Below are positions 51,220-63,905 of a DNA stretch of 64,000 nucleotides, piece after piece. Made by a program: the position numbers and the translations under genes. Source of the DNA: Helicobacter winghamensis ATCC BAA-430. Lineage in GTDB: Bacteria; Campylobacterota; Campylobacteria; Campylobacterales; Helicobacteraceae. The DNA is taken from positions 1,599,655-1,663,654 of the forward strand of contig NZ_CP063533.1 in NCBI RefSeq assembly GCF_028751035.1, written 5' to 3'. The notes under the pieces are model-generated. The model had not been told where the DNA came from and searched no databases. It was given only the letters and a program-made list of their open reading frames with translations. Each line of letters opens with the position of its first letter. The first letter of the stretch is position 1.

Positions 51220-53017
51220 TATGATTAAACTCCACAACAATTTCCTTAAGCTTTGCAATTCTATCTTTTGTGATTAACAACTCATCAATATCACTATTTA
51301 GCTTGTTTATATCATAATGCGTTGGTCGCGCCACTTGGATAGAAGGGTATTTTGTTTTACTCTCACTCTCGCCAATTAGCAACTCTTCATAAAGCTTCTC
51401 CCCTGGGCGCAATCCACTAAATTCAATAGCAATTTCATCCTCTTTATCATACAGGCGCAACATATTCTTTGCCAAATCCACAATTTTTACAGGCTCTCCC
51501 ATATCTAAAATAAAAATCTCTCCTCCCTTAGCAATCGCCCCCGCTTGCAAAACAAGCTGACACGCTTCTGGGATTAGCATAAAATAGCGCGTAATATCTG
51601 GATGTGTAACCGTGATAGGTCCGCCACTTTGGATTTGTGCTTTAAATTTTGGCACAACAGAACCGCTACTTCCTAGCACATTACCAAAGCGCACCGCTAC
51701 AATCTCACTTTTTTTGGATTCCACATTTTGCGCGTATAACTCCACAATGCGCTTGGTTGCACCCATTACATTTGTAGGACGCACCGCTTTATCCGTAGAA
51801 ATCATAACAATCTTTGGCACTTCCGCTTTAATCGCACAATCTACGACATTTTTACTTCCAATCACATTATTTTCAATCGCGCTTTTTTGGTTATATTCAC
51901 ACAATGGCACATGTTTATAAGCTGCGGCATGAACAATAATATCAGGGGCTTCTTCTTTAATAAGAGCTAAAAGCCGTTCTTTTTCTAAAATACTTAGCAA
52001 GCAAGGGCGGAAAAGCGCCATCTCTCCCATTGTTTTTTGGGGATATTTTTGATTTAATTCTTCTAAAATCGCATACAAATTAAACTCACTATGCTCCACA
52101 AGCACCAAGCGTTTAGCTCCAAAGTCCGCGCATTGTCGCACAATCTCACTACCAATGCTCCCCCCAGCCCCCGTAATTAGAATCTTTTTATCTTTTAAAA
52201 ATTCCCTAATTGTCGCCTTATCTAAATCTTTAATTGGACGGCTTAATAAATCTTCAATAGAAATATCCTTTAGGCTCTCTTGCTCATCTTTTAGCATTGT
52301 GGCGATTTTTATCTCTTCAATGCCAAGCTTTGTAAGCTCATCAAACAAGTCTTTTAAAGGGGGCTTTGCGTAATCGCGCGTTAGAATTGCACTTTTTATC
52401 TTATGCTCTGTCATCAACTCTTTTAACGCGCTTTTTGGATACACCTTAAGATTTGAAATATAGCTTCCAATTGCCTTGTTATCTTCTTCAATAATCGCTA
52501 AGGGATAGAAAGGAATCTCACTATTAAGAGCCGCTTTAATAAGCGTTGGCGTTTGTGTATTTGCGCCAAAAATCACCGCTGGCTTTGGCGAGTGTTTGGG
52601 AGAATTTTCTAAATAAATGCGTTTTGAGATTCTAATTGCTCCAATTAAAATACTAGAAATCACAAAGTCAATCCCAATCACACTTAAAGGAAAATCTCCA
52701 AAAATCCCTAAAAATGCGATTCCACAAAAGATTCCATACGCCAAAGTATGCGCATAAAACAATCTCAACGCCTCTAAAAGCCCAAAAAATCTCCACGGCA
52801 CTAAATAGAGCCTAAACATAGCTAACGATAAAACCTTTAAGCCAATTAAAACAAAGAAGACTAAAACAACGCTTACCTTAAACTCCAAAGGCACTTGAAA
52901 ACTAAAGCGCAAATCATAGGATAAAATCAATGTAAAATACGAAACAAGAATATCAATAAGCACAAAAAACGCAATGCGCTTGGCATTACTAGGGCGAAAA
53001 AGGGCCGATTTTAACAC
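51209..53017 (-). CDS. pglF: UDP-GlcNAc 4,6-dehydratase (bacillosamine pathway)
   Basis: 602 residues. Four to five membrane segments (about 13-130), then a Rossmann domain and the dehydratase domain with ITGAGGSIGSEIVRQ, HAAAYKHVPLCEYN and STDKAVRPTNVMGATKR. The catalytic Tyr of short-chain dehydrogenases is replaced by Met (MGATK), as in membrane-bound PglF/WbpM enzymes. First step towards UDP-diNAcBac for protein glycosylation. Directly upstream is pglE, and pglD follows in the operon. Confidence 0.92.
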   Translation of the reverse strand: MLKSALFRPSNAKRIAFFVLIDILVSYFTLILSYDLRFSFQVPLEFKVSVVLVFFVLIGLKVLSLAMFRLYLVPWRFFGLLEALRLFYAHTLAYGIFCGIAFLGIFGDFPLSVIGIDFVISSILIGAIRISKRIYLENSPKHSPKPAVIFGANTQTPTLIKAALNSEIPFYPLAIIEEDNKAIGSYISNLKVYPKSALKELMTEHKIKSAILTRDYAKPPLKDLFDELTKLGIEEIKIATMLKDEQESLKDISIEDLLSRPIKDLDKATIREFLKDKKILITGAGGSIGSEIVRQCADFGAKRLVLVEHSEFNLYAILEELNQKYPQKTMGEMALFRPCLLSILEKERLLALIKEEAPDIIVHAAAYKHVPLCEYNQKSAIENNVIGSKNVVDCAIKAEVPKIVMISTDKAVRPTNVMGATKRIVELYAQNVESKKSEIVAVRFGNVLGSSGSVVPKFKAQIQSGGPITVTHPDITRYFMLIPEACQLVLQAGAIAKGGEIFILDMGEPVKIVDLAKNMLRLYDKEDEIAIEFSGLRPGEKLYEELLIGESESKTKYPSIQVARPTHYDINKLNSDIDELLITKDRIAKLKEIVVEFNHNGG

Positions 53018-54764
<1,747 letters not shown>

Positions 54765-54887
54765 TTGTTTCCTTATATTTGCACTTTAAATCTCTGCGAT
54801 TTTAACGCATTTTCTTAACATTTGCGCTTTAAATTTATCTTTTAAGGGATAAAATACACGCAAAAATTCCCTATAAAAAGGCAAAAG

Positions 54888-56174
54888 ATGGAATCGCAAA
54901 TCCTAAAAGAGTTAGATTTATCTTGCATTTGGCATCCTTGCACACAAATGCACGACCACGAAAATAATATTCCATTAATCCCCATTAAACGCGCTATTGG
55001 TGCGTATCTCTATGATTTTAACAACAAGGCATATTTAGATTGCATTTCTAGCTGGTGGGTGAATCTCTTTGGGCATTGTAACCCTTATATTAATGCAAAA
55101 CTTAAAGAACAATTAGAATCTTTAGAGCATATCATTTTTGCAGGTTTTACCCATAAGCCCGTAATTGACTTATCTAAGCGGCTTTTAGGGCTTTTGGATT
55201 CCAACTTTGGCAAATGTTTTTATGCAGACAATGGCTCAAGCGCCATTGAAGTGGCTCTTAAAATGGCATTCCACGCAAGTGCGATTAAAGGAAATAAAAA
55301 AAATAAATTCCTATGCCTAGAAAATGCCTACCACGGAGAAACTATTGGAGCTTTAAGCGTAGGTGATGTTGGAATCTATACAGATGTTTATGCGCCCATT
55401 TTGCTAGAAACACTAAAAATTAAAGCCCCTGTGGGAGAAAACATTGATGCTTCCCTAGAAGCCCTAAAAATCTTGCTATCCACGCAAAAAGATTCCATTA
55501 TTGCCTTTGTGCTAGAACCACTCATTCAATGTGCGGGAAATATGAATATGTATAGCCCGCGCTTTGTGCAAGAAGCTACAAAACTTTGCAAAGAAGCAGG
55601 TGTGTATGTTATTTTTGATGAAATTGCCGTAGGATTTGGGAGAACAGGCAGTCTTTTTGCCTATGAGCAATGTGGCGTTGTGCCGGATTTTCTTTGCCTT
55701 AGCAAAGGCATTACAGGAGGTTATTTACCGCTTTCTGTGGTTGTTACAAGTGATGAGATTTATCAATTATTTTATGCGCCTTTTAGCGAGAACAAAGCCT
55801 TTTTGCACTCCCACTCTTACACAGGAAATGCGCTAGCTTGTGCGTGTGCAAATGCGGTTTTAGATATTTTTGAACGCGATAATGTGCTTACGAAAAACAA
55901 AGAATTATCTGCATTTATTTGGGAGAGAATGCAGGCTTTAAGGAAGTTTAGCTGTGTGGGGAATTTGCGTCATCAAGGAATGGTTTTTGCTTTTGATTTA
56001 ATAGGATTTAAAGGGGAGCGTAAAGGCTTAGAAGTCTTTAATAAAGGCTTAGAAAAGGGGCTATTACTCCGCCCTTTAGGCAATACAATCTATCTAATGC
56101 CCCCTTATATCCTAACTCAAGATGAAGCCACTTATATTTTAGATTCCATTTGTGAAATTCTAAAAACATTTTAA
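54888..56174 (+). CDS. bioA: Adenosylmethionine-8-amino-7-oxononanoate aminotransferase
   Basis: Biotin synthesis step from KAPA to DAPA. 428 residues, fold-type I PLP enzyme: [13 protein letters not shown] near the start, [28 protein letters not shown] and the PLP Lys in [20 protein letters not shown] box near 54851 and AAAAGGCAAAAG give a promoter and ribosome site. It contains an exact GATTCCAACTTT (55197-55208). Confidence 0.95.
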   Translation: MESQILKELDLSCIWHPCTQMHDHENNIPLIPIKRAIGAYLYDFNNKAYLDCISSWWVNLFGHCNPYINAKLKEQLESLEHIIFAGFTHKPVIDLSKRLLGLLDSNFGKCFYADNGSSAIEVALKMAFHASAIKGNKKNKFLCLENAYHGETIGALSVGDVGIYTDVYAPILLETLKIKAPVGENIDASLEALKILLSTQKDSIIAFVLEPLIQCAGNMNMYSPRFVQEATKLCKEAGVYVIFDEIAVGFGRTGSLFAYEQCGVVPDFLCLSKGITGGYLPLSVVVTSDEIYQLFYAPFSENKAFLHSHSYTGNALACACANAVLDIFERDNVLTKNKELSAFIWERMQALRKFSCVGNLRHQGMVFAFDLIGFKGERKGLEVFNKGLEKGLLLRPLGNTIYLMPPYILTQDEATYILDSICEILKTF

Positions 56175-56195
56175 GGGCTTAAAAAGGATTCCATA

Positions 56196-56651
56196 ATGGC
56201 ATTTAAAATTGACACACAAATGCAAGCACCAGCATATAATAATACACCACAAAAACCAAAACTAGAGCCAGAGACAAATCCTCAACAAAAACCAAAGCCT
56301 CTAACAAATAACAGCGGGCAAATCCACGCTCGACCAAGCTATCCTAGCCAAAATCTCATTGACAAATACAAAACACCCGGCGCATTTATCAACGCACAAA
56401 ACACTATGGGCAATCAATTAGGAATCCAAAATGTTATCAAACCACAAGAACAAGATATAGGGCAAGACGCGCTTTTAGAATTTTTACAGAGTCAAAACTC
56501 TGCACTTGAATCTTTAAATCAGATTCCACAACTTAGCTTTCAAGAAAGTTTGGAGCTTGAAAAAACTCTGCAAGAAATGGCACAAAAGCGGGAGCTAGCG
56601 CGTTTAGATTCCACCACTCTTGCTGAACTTTTAAGAAAAATCCAGCAATAA
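56196..56651 (+). CDS. Unknown Gln/Pro-rich protein
   Basis: 151 residues, not recognised. The first 60 residues are Pro/Lys/Gln-rich and probably disordered; about 85-151 are predicted helical with many Leu and Glu (ESLELEKTLQEMAQKRELARLD). No signal, membrane segment or Cys. It starts 22 bases after bioA, so it may be co-transcribed; no motif suggests a function. Confidence 0.6.
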   Translation: MAFKIDTQMQAPAYNNTPQKPKLEPETNPQQKPKPLTNNSGQIHARPSYPSQNLIDKYKTPGAFINAQNTMGNQLGIQNVIKPQEQDIGQDALLEFLQSQNSALESLNQIPQLSFQESLELEKTLQEMAQKRELARLDSTTLAELLRKIQQ

Positions 56652-56652
56652 A

Positions 56653-58116
56653 CTAAGAATCTCTTTGTTGAGCTTGTTGCTCCACTTTTACGCTAGACTC
56701 TACTTGTGGTGGAAGCGGATTTGTCTTAGCAAGATAGAAAGCAACTAGGATATTTACCACCATTGCAATGAGCAAAAGTGGCGTTGTGCGCTTAATAATT
56801 TCCACAGGGGATACCTTTGCAAATCCAGCAAGCGCCAAAATCCCCCCAGCAATAGGCGAAGCCGCTCTTCCTAAACACGAAGCAATTTCAATAGGCAATA
56901 CTAAAGTAATTGGCGCAACTCCAAGTCTTGTCGCAATATCAGGTGCCAATCGTCCAAAAGCATTAAATGCAGCGATTCCACTTCCCATAATCACCGCAAA
57001 TCCATACACTAGGAAGCTAAGTAAAGTAATACTTACAAACACAGCAATACTTGCACTCTCTCCACCTAAAGCACTCACCGCATTTGCTAGGATTCCAACC
57101 CCACCAAGGGACTTAATCCCTTCTGCAAACACAGAAGCGGCAATGATAATGCTAACAACGCTTACAAAAATCTCCGCCATAGCCTTTAAGATTACCACCA
57201 TATCTTCACCTAGCTTCTTGCCATCTCTATGGCGCGCAAACTCCACAATGAATACAAGGGCGATACTCACAAAGTTTGCCGTTACCACATCAAGTTTTAT
57301 ACCCAAAAAATAAGCTATAAACAAAAACACTACAGGCAACCAAGGGAATAAAATATAAAGTGTAGGGCATTTTGGATCTATAATCTCTGGTGCTTCTACT
57401 TCTTCACAAAGCACACCTTTAGCCTTATCTCTTCTATCCACCCACGCAAAATAAAGTGGAATCAAAACTGCAATCACTGCCACATAAGCAACAACGCTCC
57501 AAATTTGATAATTCAAAAAAAGCCCCACAACATTGTCTTTTTGTCCTACCATATCCGCCATATTAATAGAATTTCCATCTTTTGGTCCATAATCTAGTGC
57601 AATTAAAGATAGCACACAAACAGCTGTGATAGGACGAATTTTAAGCGCGATTAACACAGGATAAATACAAGCAAGTAGCAGCAAAAGTAATCCTGCATAA
57701 CTTGAAATAACTATTTTTAACGCCATACCTACAACAAAAGTTCCACTTAGGATTAAATATTTATTTTTAATCTTTCCAAGAGGCTTATTTGCCAAAAAAG
57801 CTAGTTTTGCTGAAGCGTTAATGTGCTTCATATAAGCCGCAAAACCTGCTACACTCATAATAATTAACCCCACTCCAGCAAGTTGTGTTTTAAAAGTTGC
57901 TGTAATAAAAGCAAAGCTATCAAGCAATACATCTAAAAAACTTGCACTCTCTCTAACGGGAGCTTTTGGTATAGGAACGCCTGTAAAATAAAATGCAAAA
58001 ATAAGAATTAGCATTCCAGAGAATAAAAAAACAAAAATGGGATTATATTTTTTTAGAATATAATATGCCACAACTGCGACAGCAATCAATGTTGAGATTA
58101 TCATAAATGCCGACAT
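56653..58116 (-). CDS. dcuC: DcuC-family C4-dicarboxylate transporter
   Basis: 487 residues with about 12 hydrophobic helices and the DcuC signature LDYGPKDGNSINMADM (about 205-220) plus APITLVLPIEIASCLGRAASPIAGG. Anaerobic succinate/fumarate exchange fits a microaerophile that uses fumarate respiration. The inner-membrane topology is inferred from hydrophobicity. The paralogue could be DcuD-like. Confidence 0.85.
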   Translation of the reverse strand: MSAFMIISTLIAVAVVAYYILKKYNPIFVFLFSGMLILIFAFYFTGVPIPKAPVRESASFLDVLLDSFAFITATFKTQLAGVGLIIMSVAGFAAYMKHINASAKLAFLANKPLGKIKNKYLILSGTFVVGMALKIVISSYAGLLLLLLACIYPVLIALKIRPITAVCVLSLIALDYGPKDGNSINMADMVGQKDNVVGLFLNYQIWSVVAYVAVIAVLIPLYFAWVDRRDKAKGVLCEEVEAPEIIDPKCPTLYILFPWLPVVFLFIAYFLGIKLDVVTANFVSIALVFIVEFARHRDGKKLGEDMVVILKAMAEIFVSVVSIIIAASVFAEGIKSLGGVGILANAVSALGGESASIAVFVSITLLSFLVYGFAVIMGSGIAAFNAFGRLAPDIATRLGVAPITLVLPIEIASCLGRAASPIAGGILALAGFAKVSPVEIIKRTTPLLLIAMVVNILVAFYLAKTNPLPPQVESSVKVEQQAQQRDS

Positions 58117-58224
58117 ATTCCACCTTCCTTGAACACCAAAATAAACTTCGTATTATAAAGAAAAAATGTTTAAAATTTTTAAAATTTGATTAATCTAGCA
58201 GAATTACTGAGCATAAATTAAAAC

Positions 58225-58241
58225 TCCCCAAAAAAGGGGGG
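58225..58241 (-). terminator. Terminator of the rpsF-ssb-rpsR operon
   Basis: On the minus strand CCCCCCTTTTTTGGGGAGTTTT forms a GC stem with T-rich tail just after rpsR. It may act in both directions for dcuC-side transcripts. Confidence 0.65.
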
Positions 58242-58263
58242 AAATAAGAATAAAAGACTATTT

Positions 58264-58521
58264 TTAGATTTTAAAAGGATTTTCAACAACTCTTTTGCGA
58301 TCTACAATATATGGAATAAGAGCCATTTGTCTTGCGCGTTTAATCGCAACTTCCACGCGCTCTTGCCACTTTTTAGAATTCCCTGTTAAGCGACGTGGCA
58401 TAATCTTATAACGCTCTGAAAGTGAGTGTTTTAACATTTCTACATCTTTGTAGTCAATAAATTCAATTTTTGCCTCTGTGTAGCGACAATATCTTTTAGA
58501 ATATCTTTTTTTCTCTGCCAT
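58264..58521 (-). CDS. rpsR: Ribosomal protein bS18
   Basis: 85 residues, basic; [22 protein letters not shown] and the [22 protein letters not shown]-terminal half are typical bS18. Third gene of the conserved rpsF-ssb-rpsR operon, 9 bases after ssb. Confidence 0.95.
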   Translation of the reverse strand: MAEKKRYSKRYCRYTEAKIEFIDYKDVEMLKHSLSERYKIMPRRLTGNSKKWQERVEVAIKRARQMALIPYIVDRKRVVENPFKI

Positions 58522-58530
58522 AATGTTCCT

Positions 58531-59082
58531 TTAAAATGGTATTTCATCATCATTAATATCAATCACTGGAATCTCTTCTTGCGCAGGCTTTTGAGCTTCT
58601 GACTTTTGGTAATTTGATTGATGGTTATTATAACCACTTTGGCGATTGCCATTATTTGCATTATAACTGCCATAGTTACCACTAAAGCTCTCTTGATCAT
58701 AACCTCCTTGATAGTCACTATTTGGGTTATATCCGCCATTTTGGATTCCACCTTCTCCCCTTGAACCTAGCATTTGCATACTTTCAGCAGTAATGCTATG
58801 CTTACTTCGCTTTTGACCATTATTATCTGTCCAACTCTCTAGCACCAAACGCCCCTCAATTAAGATTTGAGAGCCTCGTTTTAAATACTGATTTGCCACC
58901 TCAGCTGTGCGCCCAAAAAGATTCACATCAACAAAACACACTTCCTCGCCTTGTGAACCATCTTGTTTTTTATAACGACGATTTGTAGCAAGTCCTAGCT
59001 TTGCTAATGCACTTCCATTTGGTAAATAGCGCAACTCTACATCACGCGTTAAATTTCCAACTAAAATGACTTTATTAAACAT
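58531..59082 (-). CDS. ssb: Single-stranded DNA-binding protein
   Basis: 183 residues: N-terminal OB fold (NKVILVGNLTRDVELRYLPNG; about 1-105), a Gly/Asn/Gln/Tyr-rich flexible linker (about 112-165) and the acidic C-terminal peptide DINDDEIPF that recruits partner proteins. Full length, operon with rpsF and rpsR. Confidence 0.96.
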   Translation of the reverse strand: MFNKVILVGNLTRDVELRYLPNGSALAKLGLATNRRYKKQDGSQGEEVCFVDVNLFGRTAEVANQYLKRGSQILIEGRLVLESWTDNNGQKRSKHSITAESMQMLGSRGEGGIQNGGYNPNSDYQGGYDQESFSGNYGSYNANNGNRQSGYNNHQSNYQKSEAQKPAQEEIPVIDINDDEIPF

Positions 59083-59100
59083 CCAATTCCTTCTTTAGAC

Positions 59101-59487
59101 TTAAGCGTCTTGTGGCTTATCCTCTACTTCTTTTAGTGGTGTTGATTTTTTATTATTAATCGCACGATCAACTAATGTTTCCCACGCTTTTTGCTCTTTC
59201 TTGCTTTCATATTTAATCACAATAAAGCGCAAAATTTCTTCATTAATGCGATACAAACGCTCTAATTCTAAAACAAGCTTTGGCTCTGCTTTAAAATAAA
59301 TTACAAAATAATATCCACGCTTATTTTTCTTAATTTCATAAGCAAGATTGCGCATCCCCATATCTAAAGTCGCGCTAATTTCACCACCATTATTAAGAAT
59401 TGCGGCTTTGTAAAAATCAATCTTTTGCGTGATTTCTTCTTGTGTCAAAGTGGGTTTAACCACAAACATTGTTTCATAAAAACGCAT
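59101..59487 (-). CDS. rpsF: Ribosomal protein bS6
   Basis: 128 residues, the usual bS6 ferredoxin-like fold ([38 protein letters not shown]). First gene of rpsF-ssb-rpsR. The C-terminal charged tail is longer than in E. coli without Glu repeats. Confidence 0.94.
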   Translation of the reverse strand: MRFYETMFVVKPTLTQEEITQKIDFYKAAILNNGGEISATLDMGMRNLAYEIKKNKRGYYFVIYFKAEPKLVLELERLYRINEEILRFIVIKYESKKEQKAWETLVDRAINNKKSTPLKEVEDKPQDA

Positions 59488-59583
59488 ATATTCTCCTTAT
59501 GGATTTTGCCCTTTATCCTAACAAAAAAGAGCAAGGATTTTATAGGTTTTTTACAATTTTTACAAAATGTAAAGGGGTAAATT

Positions 59584-60597
59584 CTATCTTAAAACTGCTT
59601 GTATTTTTATTAAGGCACTTAAAAATCCATTGCCACGATTCATTCCTTTAAATAATTCCTCTCTCCAAGTGTTTAAAATCAAAAATATAGACTCATATTG
59701 CGCTTCTCTAATGGCTGTGGCAAAAGATTTCTTTCTCTCTAAAATCGCCTTTGGAGGATTATAGCCTAATGCATCTGCAAGATTAGAATCACCTTTTAAA
59801 CGAATATGACTTGTAAGCAAAAAAAGGGTAAAAAAATACTTCTGCACTGCTCTTACTAGTTGATTTTCATCAAAACCCTGTTCCAGAAATTGTGAAAGCT
59901 TTGCAAAATAAGGCTTTTTAAGAAGCAATAACTCTAAAATTTCATCTACCTCAACACTACCTAATCCATAACCCAAGCTATCTACCATTTCTGCGGTGAT
60001 TTCTTGCGTAAAGATTCCATATTTTCTAAGTTCAGAGATACTTAAACCTAAATCTAAATTTTGCTGCTCAAAAATTTTGTGGAGCAAAAAATCTGGAATC
60101 TTAATCTGTAATTCTCTTGCATATTCTTGTAAAATTGGCATTGCTTCGTAAAAATTAGGCGCAAAAAAACGCACTTCAAACACGCCCTGTTTTGCTAAAC
60201 TCCCACCAAAACTTCCCACCATAGCCTTAGCATCTGCCATATACTCTGCGTTTGTTTTATTCTCTGCTTGATAAAACTCTAAAATCAATACTCCACTGCC
60301 ATTTTTAAGCAAAGTTTCTAGCAAAGTATCAAGCTGTTTTTTTGGAATCTTTTTTTCTACTTTTATCCAAACAAGTGCTTCATCTCCAAAAAGTGAACCT
60401 TGTGAAAAGCAATTTAGCGCGTTTTGAAAATCAAATTCTCCAAAATAAAAGCTGTTTTTTTCACAACCCCTATCAAGCGCAATTTTTGCGATTTTTTCCC
60501 CATAATGTCCAATTAAAAATGTATCTGCTCCATAAAGAAAAATCGCACGAATTTGTGTTTTTTGAGCAAGTTTTGTATCTAATTCTTTTTTATACAT
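59584..60597 (-). CDS. holA: DNA polymerase III delta subunit
   Basis: 337 residues. Clamp-loader subunit that opens the beta clamp. Weakly conserved; features seen are YGADTFLIGHYGEKI (about 23-37), GSGVLILEF, and the helical C-terminal third. Start shares one base with the rnr stop (60597), so coupled to rnr. The family call rests on overall similarity in gene order and motif pattern and is somewhat less certain. Confidence 0.8.
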   Translation of the reverse strand: MYKKELDTKLAQKTQIRAIFLYGADTFLIGHYGEKIAKIALDRGCEKNSFYFGEFDFQNALNCFSQGSLFGDEALVWIKVEKKIPKKQLDTLLETLLKNGSGVLILEFYQAENKTNAEYMADAKAMVGSFGGSLAKQGVFEVRFFAPNFYEAMPILQEYARELQIKIPDFLLHKIFEQQNLDLGLSISELRKYGIFTQEITAEMVDSLGYGLGSVEVDEILELLLLKKPYFAKLSQFLEQGFDENQLVRAVQKYFFTLFLLTSHIRLKGDSNLADALGYNPPKAILERKKSFATAIREAQYESIFLILNTWREELFKGMNRGNGFLSALIKIQAVLR

Positions 60598-62756
60598 TAT
60601 TTTCCTTTATGGCGTGGCTTGTATTTTGAATGTTTAAAACTTTTAGATTTTTTAAGATTTTTTTGTATTTTCTTTGCATTAAACTTTGCTCTATTCTGTG
60701 CATTTTGCGCCTTTGCAAGCGTTTTTGTAAAAAGATATTTAGAGATTTGCTCACTTTGGATTCCAAATCCTTCATTAAAACATTCTAAAATTCTGCCATA
60801 CACCTTTGCTGTAGCAAGATTAACATCAAGAATTTGCACACGCACTTTTTGGTATTTCACACCTACACCCTTCAAACACACAACACGCGCGCCTTGTAAA
60901 GGGGGAGTTGTTAGGGCAACTAATTCTGGACTTTTATCATTTATGATTACACCTACATAGGCTTGTCCAATTTTTTTATTTAAATAGCGCGCAAATTTAC
61001 GATCTTTAAAATCTAATTCTATCTTTGCCACTTCTCTTTCTTTTTGGCTTAAATCCTCACAAATTTGCGGTAGAGATTCTAAGGAGTTTGGATTAAATTG
61101 AATTTTGTCTTTTAAAATTCTATGTAAAAGCAAATCGCTATAACGGCGAATAGGCGAAGTAAAATGGCTATAACTTTCAAATCCTAACCCAAAATGCCCG
61201 ATATTATGGCTTGCATAAGTTGCTTGCTGCATTGAGCGAATGATAAGTTTATCCACTTCTGCTGCCATATTAGAATGCTTTGTTAAAGCTTGGATTTCTA
61301 AAATTTCTTTGTGAAAATCTTTAGTGTATTTTGGAATCTTTTTTTTATGATAGATTCCAAGCAAGCGAAATTCTGTAAATAAATCTTGGATACTCTCCAA
61401 CTTTGGTGCATTATGCACACGATAAATTCCTAATTTTAACCGCTCATCTCTTTGTGTGCTTGGTGTGCTTTGTTTGCTTTGCAAAAGCGCGCTTTGGATA
61501 TTTGCTAAAAGCATACATTCTTCAACTAATTGATGACTTAGCGTTTGGGATTGTAATTTTAAATCTTTTAATTCTAAATTTTTATCAAGCTCCATTACAC
61601 TCTTATCACCTAAAAAGTCAAATCCATTTTTCAGCCGTTTTTGACGCAATTTTTGCGCTAAATCATTAAGAGCAAATAGCATTGATTTTAAATTTGTTTT
61701 GATTGTTTTGCTTTTTTTAGATTCCAACAATAAATCCACTTCTTCATAAGTGAGTTTTTGAGACACTTTTATAATTGCTTCAAAAAGCTCACTATTTAGC
61801 ACCGCTTTTGTGCATTTATGCAAGCGGATTTTCCACACCATTGCTAAACGCAATTCTCCTGCACTTAGCGAGCAAAGATTCTCACTTAAAGTCCTTGGTA
61901 ACATAGGAATAGATTTATGCGGAAAATACACGCTAAAACCACGCATTTTTGCTTCTAAATCAAGGGCAGAATCTTTTTTAACATAATAACTTACATCTGC
62001 AATGGCAATATAAAGCGTAGAATTTTCTTCATCATAAAAAATTGCATCATCGTGATCCTTTGCCCCCACAGGATCAATCGCACAAAATGGCAAATGTGTG
62101 CAATCTGCCCTTTCTTTAAAATCCTTTAAACGCACAGGCTTAAAACTCTCTGCTTCTAACTCTGCTTGCAAACTAAAAGATTCTTGCCTATCATACAAAC
62201 TTAGAGCGATTGTTTCATCAATTTGTGGATCACTTAATGCCCCTAAAATCTCTAAAATCTCACCATTTTTTGGATTAAGTTTTAAAAGCGTATTTGGCGG
62301 AAGTGTTTTTAAGGATTTTTGTGTAGCTTTAATTTTATAAGGAATCTCATTTGGAATAGAGATTGCCATACAATCTAATTTGTATTTTTCTAAATAGCAT
62401 AATACGCTGCTTTGTTTTGTCTCTAGGATTTCAATTACTTTTGCATAAATGCGTGTATTGTGCGATTTATTAAGCATTTTTGAAAGCACAATATCACCCT
62501 TTTGTGCGCCTTTTAGCAAATGTTTTTCCACAAGCCAATCTCTCCCATTTCCCTTTGGCAAGGGAATCACAAACCCATATCCTTCTTTTGTAAGCTCCAC
62601 TTTACCTATACAAAATTTTCTTTTTAAAACATAACGATTTTTACGCACTTCTAGCACATCAAAAACACGCAAAGATTCTAAAAGATTCAAAAAGGATTCT
62701 GCAAGCTTGAAATCCAGCGGAATCCCATTATTAAGAAGGTTTAAAAATTCAAGCAT
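60597..62756 (-). CDS. rnr: Ribonuclease R
   Basis: 3'-5' exoribonuclease that unwinds structured RNA. 719 residues: cold-shock domains (about 50-200), the RNB catalytic domain with DPVGAKDHDDAIFYD (metal Asp residues), then a C-terminal S1-like domain (about 590-650) and a Lys-rich tail ending KYKPRHKGK. Somewhat longer than the H. pylori enzyme. The end overlaps holA by one base, the start overlaps thyX. Confidence 0.93.
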   Translation of the reverse strand: MLEFLNLLNNGIPLDFKLAESFLNLLESLRVFDVLEVRKNRYVLKRKFCIGKVELTKEGYGFVIPLPKGNGRDWLVEKHLLKGAQKGDIVLSKMLNKSHNTRIYAKVIEILETKQSSVLCYLEKYKLDCMAISIPNEIPYKIKATQKSLKTLPPNTLLKLNPKNGEILEILGALSDPQIDETIALSLYDRQESFSLQAELEAESFKPVRLKDFKERADCTHLPFCAIDPVGAKDHDDAIFYDEENSTLYIAIADVSYYVKKDSALDLEAKMRGFSVYFPHKSIPMLPRTLSENLCSLSAGELRLAMVWKIRLHKCTKAVLNSELFEAIIKVSQKLTYEEVDLLLESKKSKTIKTNLKSMLFALNDLAQKLRQKRLKNGFDFLGDKSVMELDKNLELKDLKLQSQTLSHQLVEECMLLANIQSALLQSKQSTPSTQRDERLKLGIYRVHNAPKLESIQDLFTEFRLLGIYHKKKIPKYTKDFHKEILEIQALTKHSNMAAEVDKLIIRSMQQATYASHNIGHFGLGFESYSHFTSPIRRYSDLLLHRILKDKIQFNPNSLESLPQICEDLSQKEREVAKIELDFKDRKFARYLNKKIGQAYVGVIINDKSPELVALTTPPLQGARVVCLKGVGVKYQKVRVQILDVNLATAKVYGRILECFNEGFGIQSEQISKYLFTKTLAKAQNAQNRAKFNAKKIQKNLKKSKSFKHSKYKPRHKGK

Positions 62757-63381
62757 CTTCTTCTTTTAAAATCCCATCAAAAATAAATTGATGCTCCTTA
62801 GGAAGCGCATTAAAAACATTTAACGCTAACTCTCTAATCTCCCATAAAGCAGCCTTTGAAAGACGCAATGCTAAAAAATTTTGCAAACTTCTTGCATTAA
62901 TACTCCAAGTAAGCTCTGTTTTATAAGATTCTGGCATTGCAAATTTTGCTAAATCATTACTAATATTTGTAACAAGCAATTTTCTTAAATTTTCTAGTGC
63001 GTAAATAGATGCTTCATTAACTGCTTGATTTTCTGTAAAAACTAAAAATTGCTCCGCTCTTTTATAATTTTCACTACAAAGTGGCAAAAAAGATTCCATC
63101 TCTTTAAGTTCTTTAAGAGTATAGCGACTAGATTTCACGCTTAAAGATGCCATTCTATGCCTTGCTAACTCTTGCAAACAAGCCCTACTAATCCCTTGGA
63201 TATAAAAAGTATAATGTAAATGTTCAAGCGTGGAAGCGTGTTTAAATTTATTTCCCACTCTATCAATAAGTTCCTTATCCTTCTCTCCGCCATTATCGCC
63301 CTTTTCAAAACTCTGCCAACAAGTCCTTATTGCGTGAGAGCAAATGTTTAATTCTGTATAAGATAATAATTCTATTTGCAT
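62749..63381 (-). CDS. thyX: FAD-dependent thymidylate synthase
   Basis: 210 residues. The ThyX motif [15 protein letters not shown] (RHRx7S) is intact, so dTMP is made by the flavin route typical of Campylobacterota rather than ThyA. It overlaps rnr by 8 bases and ruvC by 10, forming a ruvC-thyX-rnr-holA unit. Confidence 0.96.
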   Translation of the reverse strand: MQIELLSYTELNICSHAIRTCWQSFEKGDNGGEKDKELIDRVGNKFKHASTLEHLHYTFYIQGISRACLQELARHRMASLSVKSSRYTLKELKEMESFLPLCSENYKRAEQFLVFTENQAVNEASIYALENLRKLLVTNISNDLAKFAMPESYKTELTWSINARSLQNFLALRLSKAALWEIRELALNVFNALPKEHQFIFDGILKEEDA

Positions 63382-63866
63382 TGTTGTCCTTTTTGAAGTT
63401 TTAGTCGTTGCACATGCGTAATAGCAATAGCAATAGCATCGGTAATATCTAAAGGTTTAATCTCCCCCTTAATCCCTAAAAGTCTTTTTACCATAAAAGC
63501 AACCTGTTCTTTTGCCGCTTTTCCATTACCTGTGAGTGCTTTTTTAACTTGTAAAGGTGTGTATTCTGCAAAATTTCCTAATTCTTGTAAAATTTTAAGA
63601 CTTAAAGCCCCCCTAAATTGTGCAAGCTTAATCACAGTTTTAGGATTATACGCATAAAACATATCTTCAATCGCAACACTATCAATTTTATGCTGTTTTA
63701 ACACTAAATCAATTCCTTCTACAAATTCTACAATCTGATCTTGTAAAATTCTCTCTTTAATCTTAATTAATCCCGCTTCAATTAAGGAAATTGCACCATT
63801 TTCTAGCTTTATAATCGCATAGCCACAATTCCTACTCCCCGGGTCAATTCCTAAAATATTCATCAC
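63372..63866 (-). CDS. ruvC: Holliday junction resolvase RuvC
   Basis: 164 residues. RNase-H fold: [13 protein letters not shown] (catalytic Asp7), [19 protein letters not shown] (Glu68 region) and [14 protein letters not shown] (the acidic pair). In C. jejuni ruvC is the last gene before the replication origin and dnaA; the sequence after it here fits that arrangement. Confidence 0.95.
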   Translation of the reverse strand: MMNILGIDPGSRNCGYAIIKLENGAISLIEAGLIKIKERILQDQIVEFVEGIDLVLKQHKIDSVAIEDMFYAYNPKTVIKLAQFRGALSLKILQELGNFAEYTPLQVKKALTGNGKAAKEQVAFMVKRLLGIKGEIKPLDITDAIAIAITHVQRLKLQKGQQCK

Positions 63867-63905
63867 TACCTTAAATGTAAAAATAACTTTGGGATTCTAC
63901 TAAAG